Source: Kiritimatiellia bacterium
GTDB taxonomy: Bacteria; Verrucomicrobiota; Kiritimatiellia; JAAZAB01
Reading direction: 5' to 3'
Assembly: GCA_028715905.1 (NCBI GenBank)
Contig: JAQUQV010000013.1
Location: forward strand, 1-46,462
DNA length: 46,462 nucleotides
The notes under the pieces are model-generated. The model made no database searches. It worked only from the letters and a program-made list of their open reading frames with translations, and was not told the origin of the DNA. Positions 16,912 to 25,031 of the stretch are shown in pieces (position 1 is the first letter of the stretch; every line of letters starts with the position of its first letter). Made by a program: the position numbers and the translations under genes.

Positions 16912-17985
16912 TCATTCCACCGCTTTCGGATAAGCCCCCAGCACCGTCAGCAAAAGGCAGTTTTTATGCAGTTCATGCAGGGCTTTCCGGACCTTTACGT
17001 CGTCCGGATGGCCTTCAATATCAACGAAGAACAGATATTCCCATGCTTTCAGGCGGCTGGGGCGCGATTCAATCCTGGTCATATTGAGATTGTATTTTCT
17101 GAAAGCGCCGAGCGCCCGGTGGAGCGAACCGGCATGGTGTTTGACCGAGAAGAGCAGGGATGTTTTGTCGGCGCCGGTCTTCTGGGCGGGCGATTTGCCG
17201 ATGACAAAAAAACGGGTCATGTTGCCGCTGACGTCCTGGATGTCGGCGGCCAGTATTTTCAGGCGGTAGAACTCGGCGGCCAGCCGGCCAGCGATTGCCG
17301 CGGCGTGTTTGTCGCGCGCCGCAATTTCCGCCGCGCGCACGGTGCTGGCGGCGGGGATCTGTTCCGCCTGCGGCATTTCCTCGCGCAGCCACTTCCGGCA
17401 CTGGCCGAAAACATTGGGATGAGTGAAAATACGTTTGACCTTGTTGCACGTTCCGGATGCGAGCAGATAATGGGAGACGGGCTGATAAATTTCCGCGCAG
17501 ATTTTCAAAGGCGTATCCGCGAACCGGTCAAGCGTGCTGGCAACCGCGCCTTCAGTTGAGTTTTCAACGGGAACCACGCCGTAATCGGATTCTTCCCGCT
17601 GGACGCAATCAAACACGTCGTCAATGGTCTCGCAGGGGCGATAAGCGACGCTTTCCCCGAAACGCCGCAGGGCGGCCTGGTGGGAGAACGTGGCGGGGGG
17701 GCCGAGATAAGCCACCTTGATGTTTTTTTCCAGCGCCAGCGCGGCCGACATGATTTCCCTGTAAATTGACGCAAGGGAAGACGAGGAGAGCGGGCCGCGG
17801 TTGACCCGGGCGACATTATTCATGACGGCCTTTTCGCGGGACGGAACATAGGTTTCCGCGCGCGCGCGGTTTTTCGCTTTCCCGATGGCCAGGACCAGTT
17901 CGGCCCGCCGGTTCAGGAGCCGGACGATTTCCCGGTCAAGACCGTCAATTTGCTTGCGTGATTCTGATATTTTCTTAATTTTCAT
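16912..17985 (-). CDS. pheA: chorismate mutase/prephenate dehydratase (P-protein)
   Basis: The 357-residue bifunctional enzyme makes phenylpyruvate from chorismate. An AroQ-type chorismate mutase helix domain covers about residues 1-90 (RKQIDGLDREIVRLLNRRAEL, YVPSREKAV). The prephenate dehydratase domain covers about 95-270 (VAYLGPPATFSHQAA, VVPVENSTEGAV, GNMTRFFVIG). A C-terminal ACT domain with ESRPSRLKAWEYLFFVDIEGH binds phenylalanine for feedback control. The ATG at 17985 is chosen because it matches the mutase start; the frame is open further up, but that stretch is the overlapping tail of scpB and is low-complexity basic. It overlaps scpB by 11 bases. Confidence 0.95.
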   Translation of the reverse strand: MKIKKISESRKQIDGLDREIVRLLNRRAELVLAIGKAKNRARAETYVPSREKAVMNNVARVNRGPLSSSSLASIYREIMSAALALEKNIKVAYLGPPATFSHQAALRRFGESVAYRPCETIDDVFDCVQREESDYGVVPVENSTEGAVASTLDRFADTPLKICAEIYQPVSHYLLASGTCNKVKRIFTHPNVFGQCRKWLREEMPQAEQIPAASTVRAAEIAARDKHAAAIAGRLAAEFYRLKILAADIQDVSGNMTRFFVIGKSPAQKTGADKTSLLFSVKHHAGSLHRALGAFRKYNLNMTRIESRPSRLKAWEYLFFVDIEGHPDDVKVRKALHELHKNCLLLTVLGAYPKAVE

Positions 17986-18832
17986 TTGATTGTTTTGGAA
18001 TGTTTGCGCCGGTTTGGTTTTCCGTTTCCGCCTGCGTCTGTTCGGTCGGAAGCGGGGGGGGGTGACCGGGTTGTTCGCTCTCATTTCCGCTGTCTTTATC
18101 TTTTTCGTCATCCTTGTTCTCTTCTTCAAAATCTTCCCCGATTGGTTTTTCCCGGCCGGCTTTCCGGCGGTCGGCCCGTATTTTTTCATCCTCCCTGCGG
18201 CGCAGTTGTTCAATCCCCGGCAAATGGGAGATGCTCTGGAGGCCGAAGTGTTCCAGGAAAAGCTGGGTGGTGCCGTAAAGCATGGGATGGCCGGGCAGTT
18301 TACTGCGGCCGGCGATCTTTATCAACTGGCATTCCAGCAGATGGCGCACGATATTGTCAATGTTAACTCCGCGCACGCTTTCAATTTCGGCCCGGGTGAC
18401 GGGCTGGCGGTAGGCGATAATCGCCAGGGTTTCCAGGGCCGGCTTTGAGAGACGGCTGGGCCGGCCGGCGTTCAACAGCCGGCGCAGCCAGGGGCCGCAT
18501 TCCGGATCGGTTTGCAGGCGGAATCCGCCGGCCACCTCGGCCAGGTGAATGCCGCATGCGCTTTGAATCAGGTCAATTTTTATCTGTTCCAGCGCGGCGC
18601 AGATTTCGCTTTCCTTTATGCCGGCAAACTGGCGGCAGGCCTGGTCGTTCTCCTCTTCGGCGGTTTGGGTGAAAATTTTTTTCAGGTCGGCGGCGGCGGC
18701 CGGTTTTCTGGCGGCCAGAAGCATGGCGCCGATTATCTTTTTGAGCGTCAATTGTCTGTCGGGAGTCAAGGCATTCGTGTTCATTTGAGTTTCCTGTTCT
18801 GTTCCGTCTGCTGACTTCTGCTTTTTTTTCAT
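17975..18832 (-). CDS. scpB: segregation and condensation protein B
   Basis: ScpB is the winged-helix kleisin partner of the SMC condensin complex. The 285-residue protein shows the family core SRLSKPALETLAIIAYRQPVTRAEIESVRGVNIDNIVRHLLE and GRSKLPGHPMLYGTTQLFLEHFGL. The C-terminal 80 residues form a charged, Pro/Gln-rich acidic tail (EENKDDEKDKDSGNESEQ), probably disordered. A basic N-terminal extension of about 25 residues precedes the first helix; an internal Met17 is an alternative start. Its ATG overlaps the scpA stop (ATGA) and its end overlaps pheA. Confidence 0.95.
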   Translation of the reverse strand: MKKKQKSADGTEQETQMNTNALTPDRQLTLKKIIGAMLLAARKPAAAADLKKIFTQTAEEENDQACRQFAGIKESEICAALEQIKIDLIQSACGIHLAEVAGGFRLQTDPECGPWLRRLLNAGRPSRLSKPALETLAIIAYRQPVTRAEIESVRGVNIDNIVRHLLECQLIKIAGRSKLPGHPMLYGTTQLFLEHFGLQSISHLPGIEQLRRREDEKIRADRRKAGREKPIGEDFEEENKDDEKDKDSGNESEQPGHPPPLPTEQTQAETENQTGANIPKQSNEN

Positions 18833-19557
18833 TCTCCGGCGCGGAGCACCATGATTTCGCCGAAGGTTTTGTCCTGCCGGGCGTTTATCTGGTGCAGTCT
18901 GACAAGTTCCAGCACGGCCAGAAACGTGCAGATTATTTCATGCCGGGTCGCGGCCTGGTCAAAAAGTTTTACGAACGGGATGCTTGTTTTTTCCTTGATC
19001 ACGGCCAGGAGCATTTCAATCTTGTCGGCCACTGTTATCCCTTCGGCGATGATTTCGCCGATCACCTCCGGCTGAACCTTTTTCAAGGCATCGTTGAAGA
19101 CCGATATCAGGTCAAAGATGGTTACCTCATCCAGCTCAATTTCCGGCGACTGGGGTATCGCCGGTTCTTCGCTTTGGCGGAGGAACGAATTGCCCTGGAT
19201 TGCCTCCATTTCCTGCAGGGTTCCGGCGGCGTCCTTGAATTTCTTGTATTCCACCAGCTTGCGGATGAGGTCCCAGCGCGGATCCTCTTCCTCCGGCTCA
19301 AGCGCGGGACGTTCTTCCGGCGGCAGGAGCATCCGGCTCTTGATCATGAGGAGGGTGGCGGCCATGACCAGGAAGTCACCGGCGATATCCAGGTCCAGCA
19401 TGCGCATCAAGCCGAGGTATTCCATGTACTGGTTCGTGATGCGCTCAATGGGGATATCGTAAATATCCAGTTCGTCCTTTTTGATCAGATAAAGCAGGAG
19501 GTCAAGCGGTCCTTCAAAAACCTCCAGCTTGATTTTCAACTCGTCCTGAACTTGCAT
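18829..19557 (-). CDS. scpA: segregation and condensation protein A (kleisin)
   Basis: The 242-residue kleisin bridges SMC heads with ScpB in chromosome segregation. The N-terminal signature VFEGPLDLLLYLIKKDELDIYDIPIERIT is complete, followed by AGDFLVMAATLLMIKSRMLLP, and the C-terminal winged helix ends near FLAVLELVRLHQINARQDKTFGEI. It starts 13 bases after the trpS stop and overlaps scpB by four bases, which makes trpS-scpA-scpB-pheA one operon. Confidence 0.97.
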   Translation of the reverse strand: MQVQDELKIKLEVFEGPLDLLLYLIKKDELDIYDIPIERITNQYMEYLGLMRMLDLDIAGDFLVMAATLLMIKSRMLLPPEERPALEPEEEDPRWDLIRKLVEYKKFKDAAGTLQEMEAIQGNSFLRQSEEPAIPQSPEIELDEVTIFDLISVFNDALKKVQPEVIGEIIAEGITVADKIEMLLAVIKEKTSIPFVKLFDQAATRHEIICTFLAVLELVRLHQINARQDKTFGEIMVLRAGE

Positions 19558-19570
19558 ATGATTTGCCCCG

Positions 19571-20536
19571 CTATTCCAATCCCACGGCCTTTCTTGCTTT
19601 CTGCAGGGTGTTCCGGATCACCGCCCGCGCCCGTTCGGCGCCCTGGCGCAGAACACGCTCCGCTTCGGCCGGGTCCGACCGGAGTTTTTCACGCCGGGCG
19701 CGGGCTTCGGCAAAGAAAAGCCAGATAAGGCCGGCCAGTTCTTTTTTCACCTCTCCGTAACCGAGACCGCCTTTCCGGTAGCGTTCGTCCAACTGCTGGC
19801 AGCGGTCCGGCGGGGCGAACAGTTTATACAAGGCAAACAGGTTGCATTTTTCGGGGTCTTTTTTATCGGCCACGGTCTTGCTGTCGGTAACGATCCGCAT
19901 AACCGTCTTGCGCAGTTCATCCTCCGAGGTGAAAACCTTGATGGTGTTGTCATAGGATTTGGACATTTTCTGCCCGTCAATGCCCGGCACTACCGCCACT
20001 TCTTTTTTGATCAACGGCTTGGGTATTTTGAATGTTTCCCCGAACTGATGGTTGAACTTTATGGCGATATCGCGGGTTACCTCAACGTGCTGTTTCTGGT
20101 CCTGGCCCACCGGCACAATGTCCGCCTGGACCGCCAGGATATCGGCGGCCATGAGCACCGGATAGGCAAACAGGCCGTGACTGGGCGCAATGCCGCGGGC
20201 GATTTTATCTTTGTATGAATGACACCGCTCCAGCAAACCCATAGGGGTAACGACCGAAAGCAGCCAGGCGAGTTCCTGGACTTCGGGCACGTCGCTCTGC
20301 CGGTAAAAAGCCGTTCGGGAGTGGTCAAGTCCGAGCGCGAGGGCATCAAGCGCGATTTCGTTAATGGCCGCGCGCAGGGCGGACGCGTCCTGCACGGTGG
20401 TTAAGGCGTGATAGTCGGCGATAAACAGGTAAGTTTCGTCGCTTTTCGCCTGCATTTCCAAGGCCGGTTTCAGCATGCCGAAATAATTGCCGAGATGGAG
20501 TTTGCCCGATGATTGAATGCCCGATAACACCCGCAT
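19571..20536 (-). CDS. trpS: tryptophanyl-tRNA synthetase
   Basis: The 321-residue class I synthetase charges tRNA-Trp. The HIGH-type motif appears as SGKLHLGNYFG at residues 10-20 and the KMSKS loop as GIDGQKMSKSYDN near 190. The blocks YLFIADYHALTT and VPVGQDQKQHVEVTRDIA bind tryptophan and adenylate. The length is normal. It lies 82 bases downstream of glgB and heads the scpAB group, a neighbourhood seen in several PVC genomes as far as I recall. Confidence 0.97.
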   Translation of the reverse strand: MRVLSGIQSSGKLHLGNYFGMLKPALEMQAKSDETYLFIADYHALTTVQDASALRAAINEIALDALALGLDHSRTAFYRQSDVPEVQELAWLLSVVTPMGLLERCHSYKDKIARGIAPSHGLFAYPVLMAADILAVQADIVPVGQDQKQHVEVTRDIAIKFNHQFGETFKIPKPLIKKEVAVVPGIDGQKMSKSYDNTIKVFTSEDELRKTVMRIVTDSKTVADKKDPEKCNLFALYKLFAPPDRCQQLDERYRKGGLGYGEVKKELAGLIWLFFAEARARREKLRSDPAEAERVLRQGAERARAVIRNTLQKARKAVGLE

Positions 20537-20618
20537 GATTTTTTTCCTTTCCCGCCGAATATAACGGCTTCGGACGGTTAATCAAAGAAAAAAATCCGCC
20601 GGAATAACAGTTGTTCTG

Positions 20619-22709
20619 TCAGGTGTTCCTGCGCGTGTTTTTAGCGCGCAGCACGAGGGCGGAACGGGCCGGCAGGTAAGCCTTGATCGCCGCCCGCTGG
20701 GTCTGGTCAATGCCGGCAAAATAGACCTGATTGGGAGTAAGCCGGCCGTGCCCGCCGAAGCAGGCCGCATCGGTATCCAGAACCAGGCGGTATTCCTTTG
20801 CGAAAGCGGGAAGGGCGTAATCGGGGTAGGACGCGTGCGGGTGGAAGTTGAAAACAAAAAGCAAACCGGCCCTCTCAAAGGCGAGCACCTTGTCGTCAAA
20901 ATGTTCGGCGGCCAGGCGCGGGCCGGCATTTTCAAGCAGGCCGGCGAGCGCGGCCAGCTCAAGCATGGCCTTGTCAAAATCGGCAAGAAAATGATAGACG
21001 AGATTCTGATCGTCGCGCAGGTGCCACTGGCGGCGGGCGTAATGATAAGACCAGCGGTTGCCTTCGCGCGGAAAATCAATCCATTCCGGATGCCCGAATT
21101 CGTTGCCCATGAAATTCAGGTAACCATGGCCGGCCGTGGCAAGGGTGGCCAGACGGATCATTTTATGGAGGGCCAAGCCGCGGTCCACCCGCAGGTTTCT
21201 TCGGTCAACCGCCATGCAGTCATACATGTCGCGCTCAATCAGCCGGAAGATAAGCGTCTGGTCGCCGACCAGGGCCTGGTCGTGCGATTCGGGATAGGAG
21301 ATTGTTTTTTCATCGCGCCGGCGGTTGGTCAATTCATGCCATATTCCGCCGACGTGCCAATCCTCGTCGCGGGTGTCCTTGGTCAGTTTGATCCAGTAAT
21401 CCGGGATGCCCATGGCAAGGCGGTAGTCAAAGCCGATTCCGCCGGATTTGCGGGGGGCGGCCAGACCCGGCATACCGCTGACGTCCTCCGCCACAGTGAT
21501 CGCGTCCAGCCGCACCTCATGGATCGTTTTGTTGGCCAGCGTCAGATAAACGTAGGCCTGTTCGTCAACGCTGCGATCAAAATAATCGTCATAGGAGGTG
21601 AAAGCCTTTCCGAGTCCGTGATGGTGGTAAAGCATGCTGGTAATGCCGTCAAAGCGGAACCCGTCAAACTTATATTCGTCCAGCCAGAAGCGGCAGTTGG
21701 AGAGCAGGAAATGGAGGACTTGCGTCTTGCCGTAGTCAAAACAGCGTGAATCCCAGAGTTCGTGCACCCCGCGCGGTCCGTCGTGGAAATACTGGTAAAG
21801 GGTGCCGTCAAAACGGCCGAGGCCTTCCACCTCGTTGCGCGCGGCATGCGAATGGATCAGGTCCATGATCACGGCGATTCCCGCGCCATGGCAGGCATCC
21901 ACCAGTTCCTTCAGTTCTTCGGGGGTGCCGAAACGGGAGGAGGCGGCGAAAAAACTGGTGACATGATAGCCGAATGAACCGTAATAGGGATGCTCCTGAA
22001 CGGCCATCAACTGGATCGTGTTATAACCGGCCGCGATGATCCGCGGCAGGATTTTTTCGCGGAATTCGCGGTAGGTCCCGATTTTGCCCTCTTCCTGGGC
22101 CATGCCGACATGGGCCTCATAAATGAACGGCGACTTGGGAGGCCGGCGGTAATTCGCATGCTGCCAGCGGTAGGCGGTTTCCGGCCGCCAGACCTGGGCG
22201 TTGAATATCTTGGTTGTGTTGTCCTGCACTACGCGCCGGACATAGGCGGGGATGCGGTCGCCTTCGCCGCCCGGCCAATGGAGGCGGAGGCGATAAAGGA
22301 GGCCGTGAGCGAGTTTGCCGCGCGGGAGGCGCAGTTCCCAGACGCCGTCGCCGCCGGCGGGCGCAAAAGCATACTCCTCATTTTCCTTCCATCCGGAAAA
22401 ATCTCCGATCAGGGTGATTTTATCGGCGTTCGGCGCCCATTCGCGTAAAATCCATTCGTTGCCGTTGAAATGCAACCCGAAATACTCGTGGCCGGACGCG
22501 AAATCGGCCAGCGCCATCTTGCCCCCCGTCAGCCGCCATTCCGTCTCATAGCCGAGGGCCAGGCGCCGGATGATATGATCCTGATAGGGCCGGAGGTACG
22601 GATCATTGCGGAGAATTTCAGAGTGAAGGACGGGCGGGGCGCTGCGCGGCGGACGCGGTTTTTTATTCAATTTCAATCCGGCCTTCTTTCCTTTTGTCGC
22701 TTTATCCAT
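20619..22709 (-). CDS. glgB: 1,4-alpha-glucan branching enzyme
   Basis: The 696-residue GH13 enzyme makes alpha-1,6 branches in glycogen. An N-terminal CBM48/E-set domain (EWILREWAPNADKITLIGDFSGWKE, about residues 80-190) precedes the catalytic barrel. The catalytic residues lie in GFRFDGITSM (Asp near 353), ITVAEDVSG (Glu near 405) and YPESHDQALVGDQT (Asp near 474). The sequence around them (HSHAARNEVEGL, YHHHGLGKAF) resembles the eukaryotic-type GH13_8 subfamily more than the usual bacterial GH13_9. The first 25 residues are Lys/Pro-rich. A small CBM48 protein is encoded just upstream on the same strand. Confidence 0.95.
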   Translation of the reverse strand: MDKATKGKKAGLKLNKKPRPPRSAPPVLHSEILRNDPYLRPYQDHIIRRLALGYETEWRLTGGKMALADFASGHEYFGLHFNGNEWILREWAPNADKITLIGDFSGWKENEEYAFAPAGGDGVWELRLPRGKLAHGLLYRLRLHWPGGEGDRIPAYVRRVVQDNTTKIFNAQVWRPETAYRWQHANYRRPPKSPFIYEAHVGMAQEEGKIGTYREFREKILPRIIAAGYNTIQLMAVQEHPYYGSFGYHVTSFFAASSRFGTPEELKELVDACHGAGIAVIMDLIHSHAARNEVEGLGRFDGTLYQYFHDGPRGVHELWDSRCFDYGKTQVLHFLLSNCRFWLDEYKFDGFRFDGITSMLYHHHGLGKAFTSYDDYFDRSVDEQAYVYLTLANKTIHEVRLDAITVAEDVSGMPGLAAPRKSGGIGFDYRLAMGIPDYWIKLTKDTRDEDWHVGGIWHELTNRRRDEKTISYPESHDQALVGDQTLIFRLIERDMYDCMAVDRRNLRVDRGLALHKMIRLATLATAGHGYLNFMGNEFGHPEWIDFPREGNRWSYHYARRQWHLRDDQNLVYHFLADFDKAMLELAALAGLLENAGPRLAAEHFDDKVLAFERAGLLFVFNFHPHASYPDYALPAFAKEYRLVLDTDAACFGGHGRLTPNQVYFAGIDQTQRAAIKAYLPARSALVLRAKNTRRNT

Positions 22710-22826
22710 CCGCCCATGTAATCAATCCGGGGGCGAACTGAAGCCGGCGATCGTCCCGCGGAACAACGCGCGACACGAAGCCATATTGTCCGGTGGTGGG
22801 AATCTGCGGAAAGTAAATTTCAATAG

Positions 22827-22886
22827 TCAGAAGCCGGAACGAAAAACATCCCCGCTCTGCAAGAGCCCCTGACTACTGGCTTCTGA
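22827..22886. repeat. inverted repeat between CBM48 gene and glgB
   Basis: TCAGAAGCC (22827-22835) and GGCTTCTGA (22878-22886) are 9-base inverted arms 42 bases apart, in the 192-base gap between two minus-strand alpha-glucan genes. The words CAGAAGCC and GACTACTGGC look like dispersed intergenic repeats. No gene lies in the gap. Confidence 0.45.
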
Positions 22887-22901
22887 ACGCGTAAATGAAA
22901 A

Positions 22902-23201
22902 CTATTCCACTTTTCGCACGCTGTTGAGTGTGCCGAATGAATTACGGGTCCAATCCTGGCATTCCGGATCAACGACCCAGTTGCCGCTGATCACGAACTT
23001 ATATTCGTATTCGCCTTTCGGAAGCATCAGCGTGATGCTGTATTTGCCGTTTTTGCGCGTATCTTTCATCTGGTGCCGCTGGGGATCCCAGTTGTTGAAC
23101 GTACCCGCCAGGTAAACCTTGCTGCCGGGATTGGCCGACACTTCAAATGTTACGCGTTTGGACGAAGAGCCTGCTTTGCTTGTTCTTATTGCTTTTTTCA
23201 T
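22902..23201 (-). CDS. small CBM48/AMPK-type glycogen-binding protein
   Basis: The 99-residue protein is a single early-set domain of the isoamylase/AMPK-beta CBM48 type. Visible features are a basic start, VTFEVSANPGSKVYLAGTFNNWDPQRHQM, then GKYSITLMLPKGEYEYKFVISGNWVVDPECQ and the closing NSFGTLNSVRKV. The aromatic residues in FNNW and NWVVDP match the glucan-contacting positions. An AGGAGG site six bases before the ATG at 23201 decides the start over an in-frame Met 12 codons upstream. It has no catalytic domain and lies before glgB, so it may target or regulate glycogen. It has a good promoter of its own. Confidence 0.88.
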   Translation of the reverse strand: MKKAIRTSKAGSSSKRVTFEVSANPGSKVYLAGTFNNWDPQRHQMKDTRKNGKYSITLMLPKGEYEYKFVISGNWVVDPECQDWTRNSFGTLNSVRKVE

Positions 23202-23304
23202 GGTACCTCCTGATGTGGCAATGCCGCCATCCAACACCTGACAGCCGTTGATGGGCTGTTGTTTTCCGAAAACGGTCTGTGTTCTTTTCCGTTTCCGGAT
23301 TCAC

Positions 23305-23332
23305 CTTATAGCATGTCTGCTTAAAAAAGCAA
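23305..23332 (-). promoter_or_regulatory. promoter of the CBM48 gene
   Basis: On the minus strand TTGCTT (23332-23327) and TATAAG (23310-23305) are separated by 16 bp. The -10 matches the consensus at five of six positions. It leaves a leader of about 100 bases with a small CAGCC/GGCTG hairpin before the ribosome-binding site. Confidence 0.55.
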
Positions 23333-23357
23333 GTTATTATATCTTGTTTTCATTTTC

Positions 23358-23386
23358 TTGACAACCGGCAGGGAAACGGGCATCCT
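23358..23386 (+). promoter_or_regulatory. promoter of tRNA-Val
   Basis: A consensus -35 TTGACA (23358-23363) is followed after 17 bp by a weak -10 CATCCT (23381-23386), 18 bases before the tRNA starts. The stretch between is GC-rich, as is common for stable RNA promoters. Confidence 0.5.
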
Positions 23387-23404
23387 TTACGCCTTGAATG
23401 TAAC

Positions 23405-23479
23405 GGGCCGTTAACTCAGCGGAAGAGTGCTATCCTCACACGGTAGAAGCCACTGGTTCAAATCCAGTACGGCCCACCA
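23405..23479 (+). tRNA. tRNA-Val (CAC)
   Basis: The cloverleaf is complete: acceptor GGGCCGT pairs with ACGGCCC over seven base pairs, D stem ACTC/GAGT, anticodon stem CTATC/GGTAG, T stem ACTGG/CCAGT with loop TTCAAAT, and an encoded CCA end. The seven-base anticodon loop CTCACAC gives anticodon CAC, which reads GUG. A run of eleven C follows six bases after the end. Confidence 0.95.
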
Positions 23480-24002
23480 GAAGACCCCCCCCCCCGGCTA
23501 ATGCAAATTTCGCCTCCCTCCGCGGACACGGGGCAGCCATTCCGAATTAGGAATTTTTCGGGTTAAAGAAGGCGGTTTTCCCTCCTGTTTCGCTTAACTG
23601 TCCGGCCTTATCCAGCACATAATCTTTGGACCGATTCCTGTTCATCTTCCGTAAGGCGTCGCTCAATGGCCTGCCATTCGTAATATTGGTATTCGCTCAT
23701 ATTTTATTTATCGGTATTTCGACGGATAAATGAGCAAGAATTTCGCTGAATCCGTATATGAAAATTGTCCCCGTTGACTCTTTGCTATTCTGATGGCTTC
23801 ATTGATCCAGCTTTTACTCCATGTATGAGTGAAAAAGCCGTCTGCTTGGCGCAGTTAGCGTTGGCGATTTTGGGACAGACGTGTCGGACTGCACAGACTT
23901 GCAAAATCTCCTTTCCCGATTTCTGGAGCCGGGAGCGGAGTAGCCGGCAGTTTCCGCCCGTCCAAGAGCAGGTAGAGCCGGAAGACGTCGGTCGCCGGCG
24001 TC
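23480..24002. other. gene-poor intergenic region with a gene remnant
   Basis: This 523-base stretch begins with an 11-C homopolymer (23485-23495). It holds a truncated gene start on the minus strand (separate entry). The sequence TTTATC-12 nt-GATAAA (about 23707-23730) forms an imperfect dyad upstream of that start. The remaining part to the nagA end contains short open frames on both strands that match nothing I recognise and have no ribosome-binding sites. Confidence 0.5.
23608..23700 (-). pseudogene. truncated start of a MSEYQYYE-family gene
   Basis: A 30-codon frame starts MSEYQYYEWQAIERRLTEDE and stops at TAA 23610-23608. This matches, from memory, the N-terminus of a family of long uncharacterised proteins that begin MSEYQYYEFQAIDRPLT and continue for several hundred residues. 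The rest of the gene is absent from the following sequence in all frames I read. It therefore looks like a deletion remnant, possibly recent because the start is so well preserved. The family's function is unknown to me. Confidence 0.55.
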
Positions 24003-24986
24003 TCATTGTCTGACGCGAAACTTGTTGTTCTTGAATTGGATTTTCGGCTTTGGCATGTTGTTGAGGACGGCCGGATTTTTTCCCAGGAATTTCAGGGGAT
24101 TATCACGGCCCACCTGCCAAAGCTCTTTTTCTGTCAATAGTTTTAACGATGCCAGATGGTTCATACACTGGACCATGTTGGCCGAGGAGCCGGCCAGGTA
24201 GGGGGTGCCGGCGAAACTGATCCGGCCGGATGGGGCCAGGGTAACTTTCCGGCCCACGAATTCGTATGGGCCCGGCGGCAGGCCGGCCAAATCAACCGCG
24301 TCGCTGACCACGATAAATCTTTCCGCTGTTTTCGCGCGCAGGGCGACTTTGATGAAATCGGCGGGCAGGTGATGTCCGTCGGTGATGAACATTCCGTACA
24401 GATTGTCGCAGGCCAATTGCCGCCAGAGGGGGTTTTGATGGCGGTTGATCATGTTCGGCAGACCGTTGCCGAGGTGGGTGCAGGCGGCGGCGCCGGCCTG
24501 AACGGCTTTTTCCAGGGCGTCGTTTCCGGCGAAATGGTGTCCCAGGGAAACCCTGATGCCTTGGCGGGAACAATATTTGATAAGGTGGGCCGCGCCCCTG
24601 GTTTCCGGGGCGATGGTTATCAGAACGATGCGGCCTTCCGCCCATTCCTGGAAACGTTTCAGCAGTCCAACGCCCGGCCGGCGGATAAAATTCGGCGCAT
24701 GGGCGCCGCGCGCGCCTTCCAGCGGGGAGATGAATGGGCCCTCAATATGGATTCCCAGGATGCGGCCTTTCAGTTCCGTTCCGTTCATCGCCCGGGCGAA
24801 CAGGCGCAGATTGCGTTTGTAGATTTCAAGGCTGTTGGTTACAAGCGTCGGGCAATAAGCGGCGGTTCCGGCCTTGACCAGTTCGCGGGTGGCCCGATGA
24901 ATTTGCTCAAGCGTCAATCGGGGCGACGCGAAGTCAACCCCCTTGTAGCCGTTGACCTGCAAATCAATGAATCCGTTTTTTATCAT
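24003..24986 (-). CDS. nagA: NagA-like N-acetylglucosamine-6-phosphate deacetylase
   Basis: The 327-residue amidohydrolase resembles NagA, which deacetylates GlcNAc-6-phosphate. Blocks are GFIDLQVNGYKGVDF (with Gln where many amidohydrolases have HxH, as in E. coli NagA), LGIHIEGPFISP (metal Glu), VSLGHHFA and CTHLGNGLPNM (metal His residues), and the catalytic Asp in VVSDAVDLAGLPPG. The protein starts directly at the barrel, so the N-terminal beta-sandwich half of about 50 residues found in standard NagA (about 380) is missing; the upstream gene ends 45 bases before, leaving no room for it. GGGAAAAG precedes the ATG. It may prefer a related N-acetylated or other sugar phosphate. Confidence 0.82.
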   Translation of the reverse strand: MIKNGFIDLQVNGYKGVDFASPRLTLEQIHRATRELVKAGTAAYCPTLVTNSLEIYKRNLRLFARAMNGTELKGRILGIHIEGPFISPLEGARGAHAPNFIRRPGVGLLKRFQEWAEGRIVLITIAPETRGAAHLIKYCSRQGIRVSLGHHFAGNDALEKAVQAGAAACTHLGNGLPNMINRHQNPLWRQLACDNLYGMFITDGHHLPADFIKVALRAKTAERFIVVSDAVDLAGLPPGPYEFVGRKVTLAPSGRISFAGTPYLAGSSANMVQCMNHLASLKLLTEKELWQVGRDNPLKFLGKNPAVLNNMPKPKIQFKNNKFRVRQ

Positions 24987-25031
24987 TGCTTTTCCCTTTG
25001 TTTTTTTGCCTTTTACTCGCGCCTTCGGTCT

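Noticed and set aside
17986-18213. Long N-terminal extension of PheA
   Set aside because: The frame is open upstream, but it overlaps the scpB tail and is basic low-complexity sequence; the chorismate mutase domain begins right at Met 17985.
20748-21749. 333-codon open frame on the plus strand
   Set aside because: It is the mirror of glgB, which has all catalytic residues. No ribosome-binding site or protein-like motif was seen.
23785-24006. 73-codon frame on the minus strand
   Set aside because: No ribosome-binding site, no recognisable domain, and its Cys/Arg-rich composition is typical of non-coding DNA.
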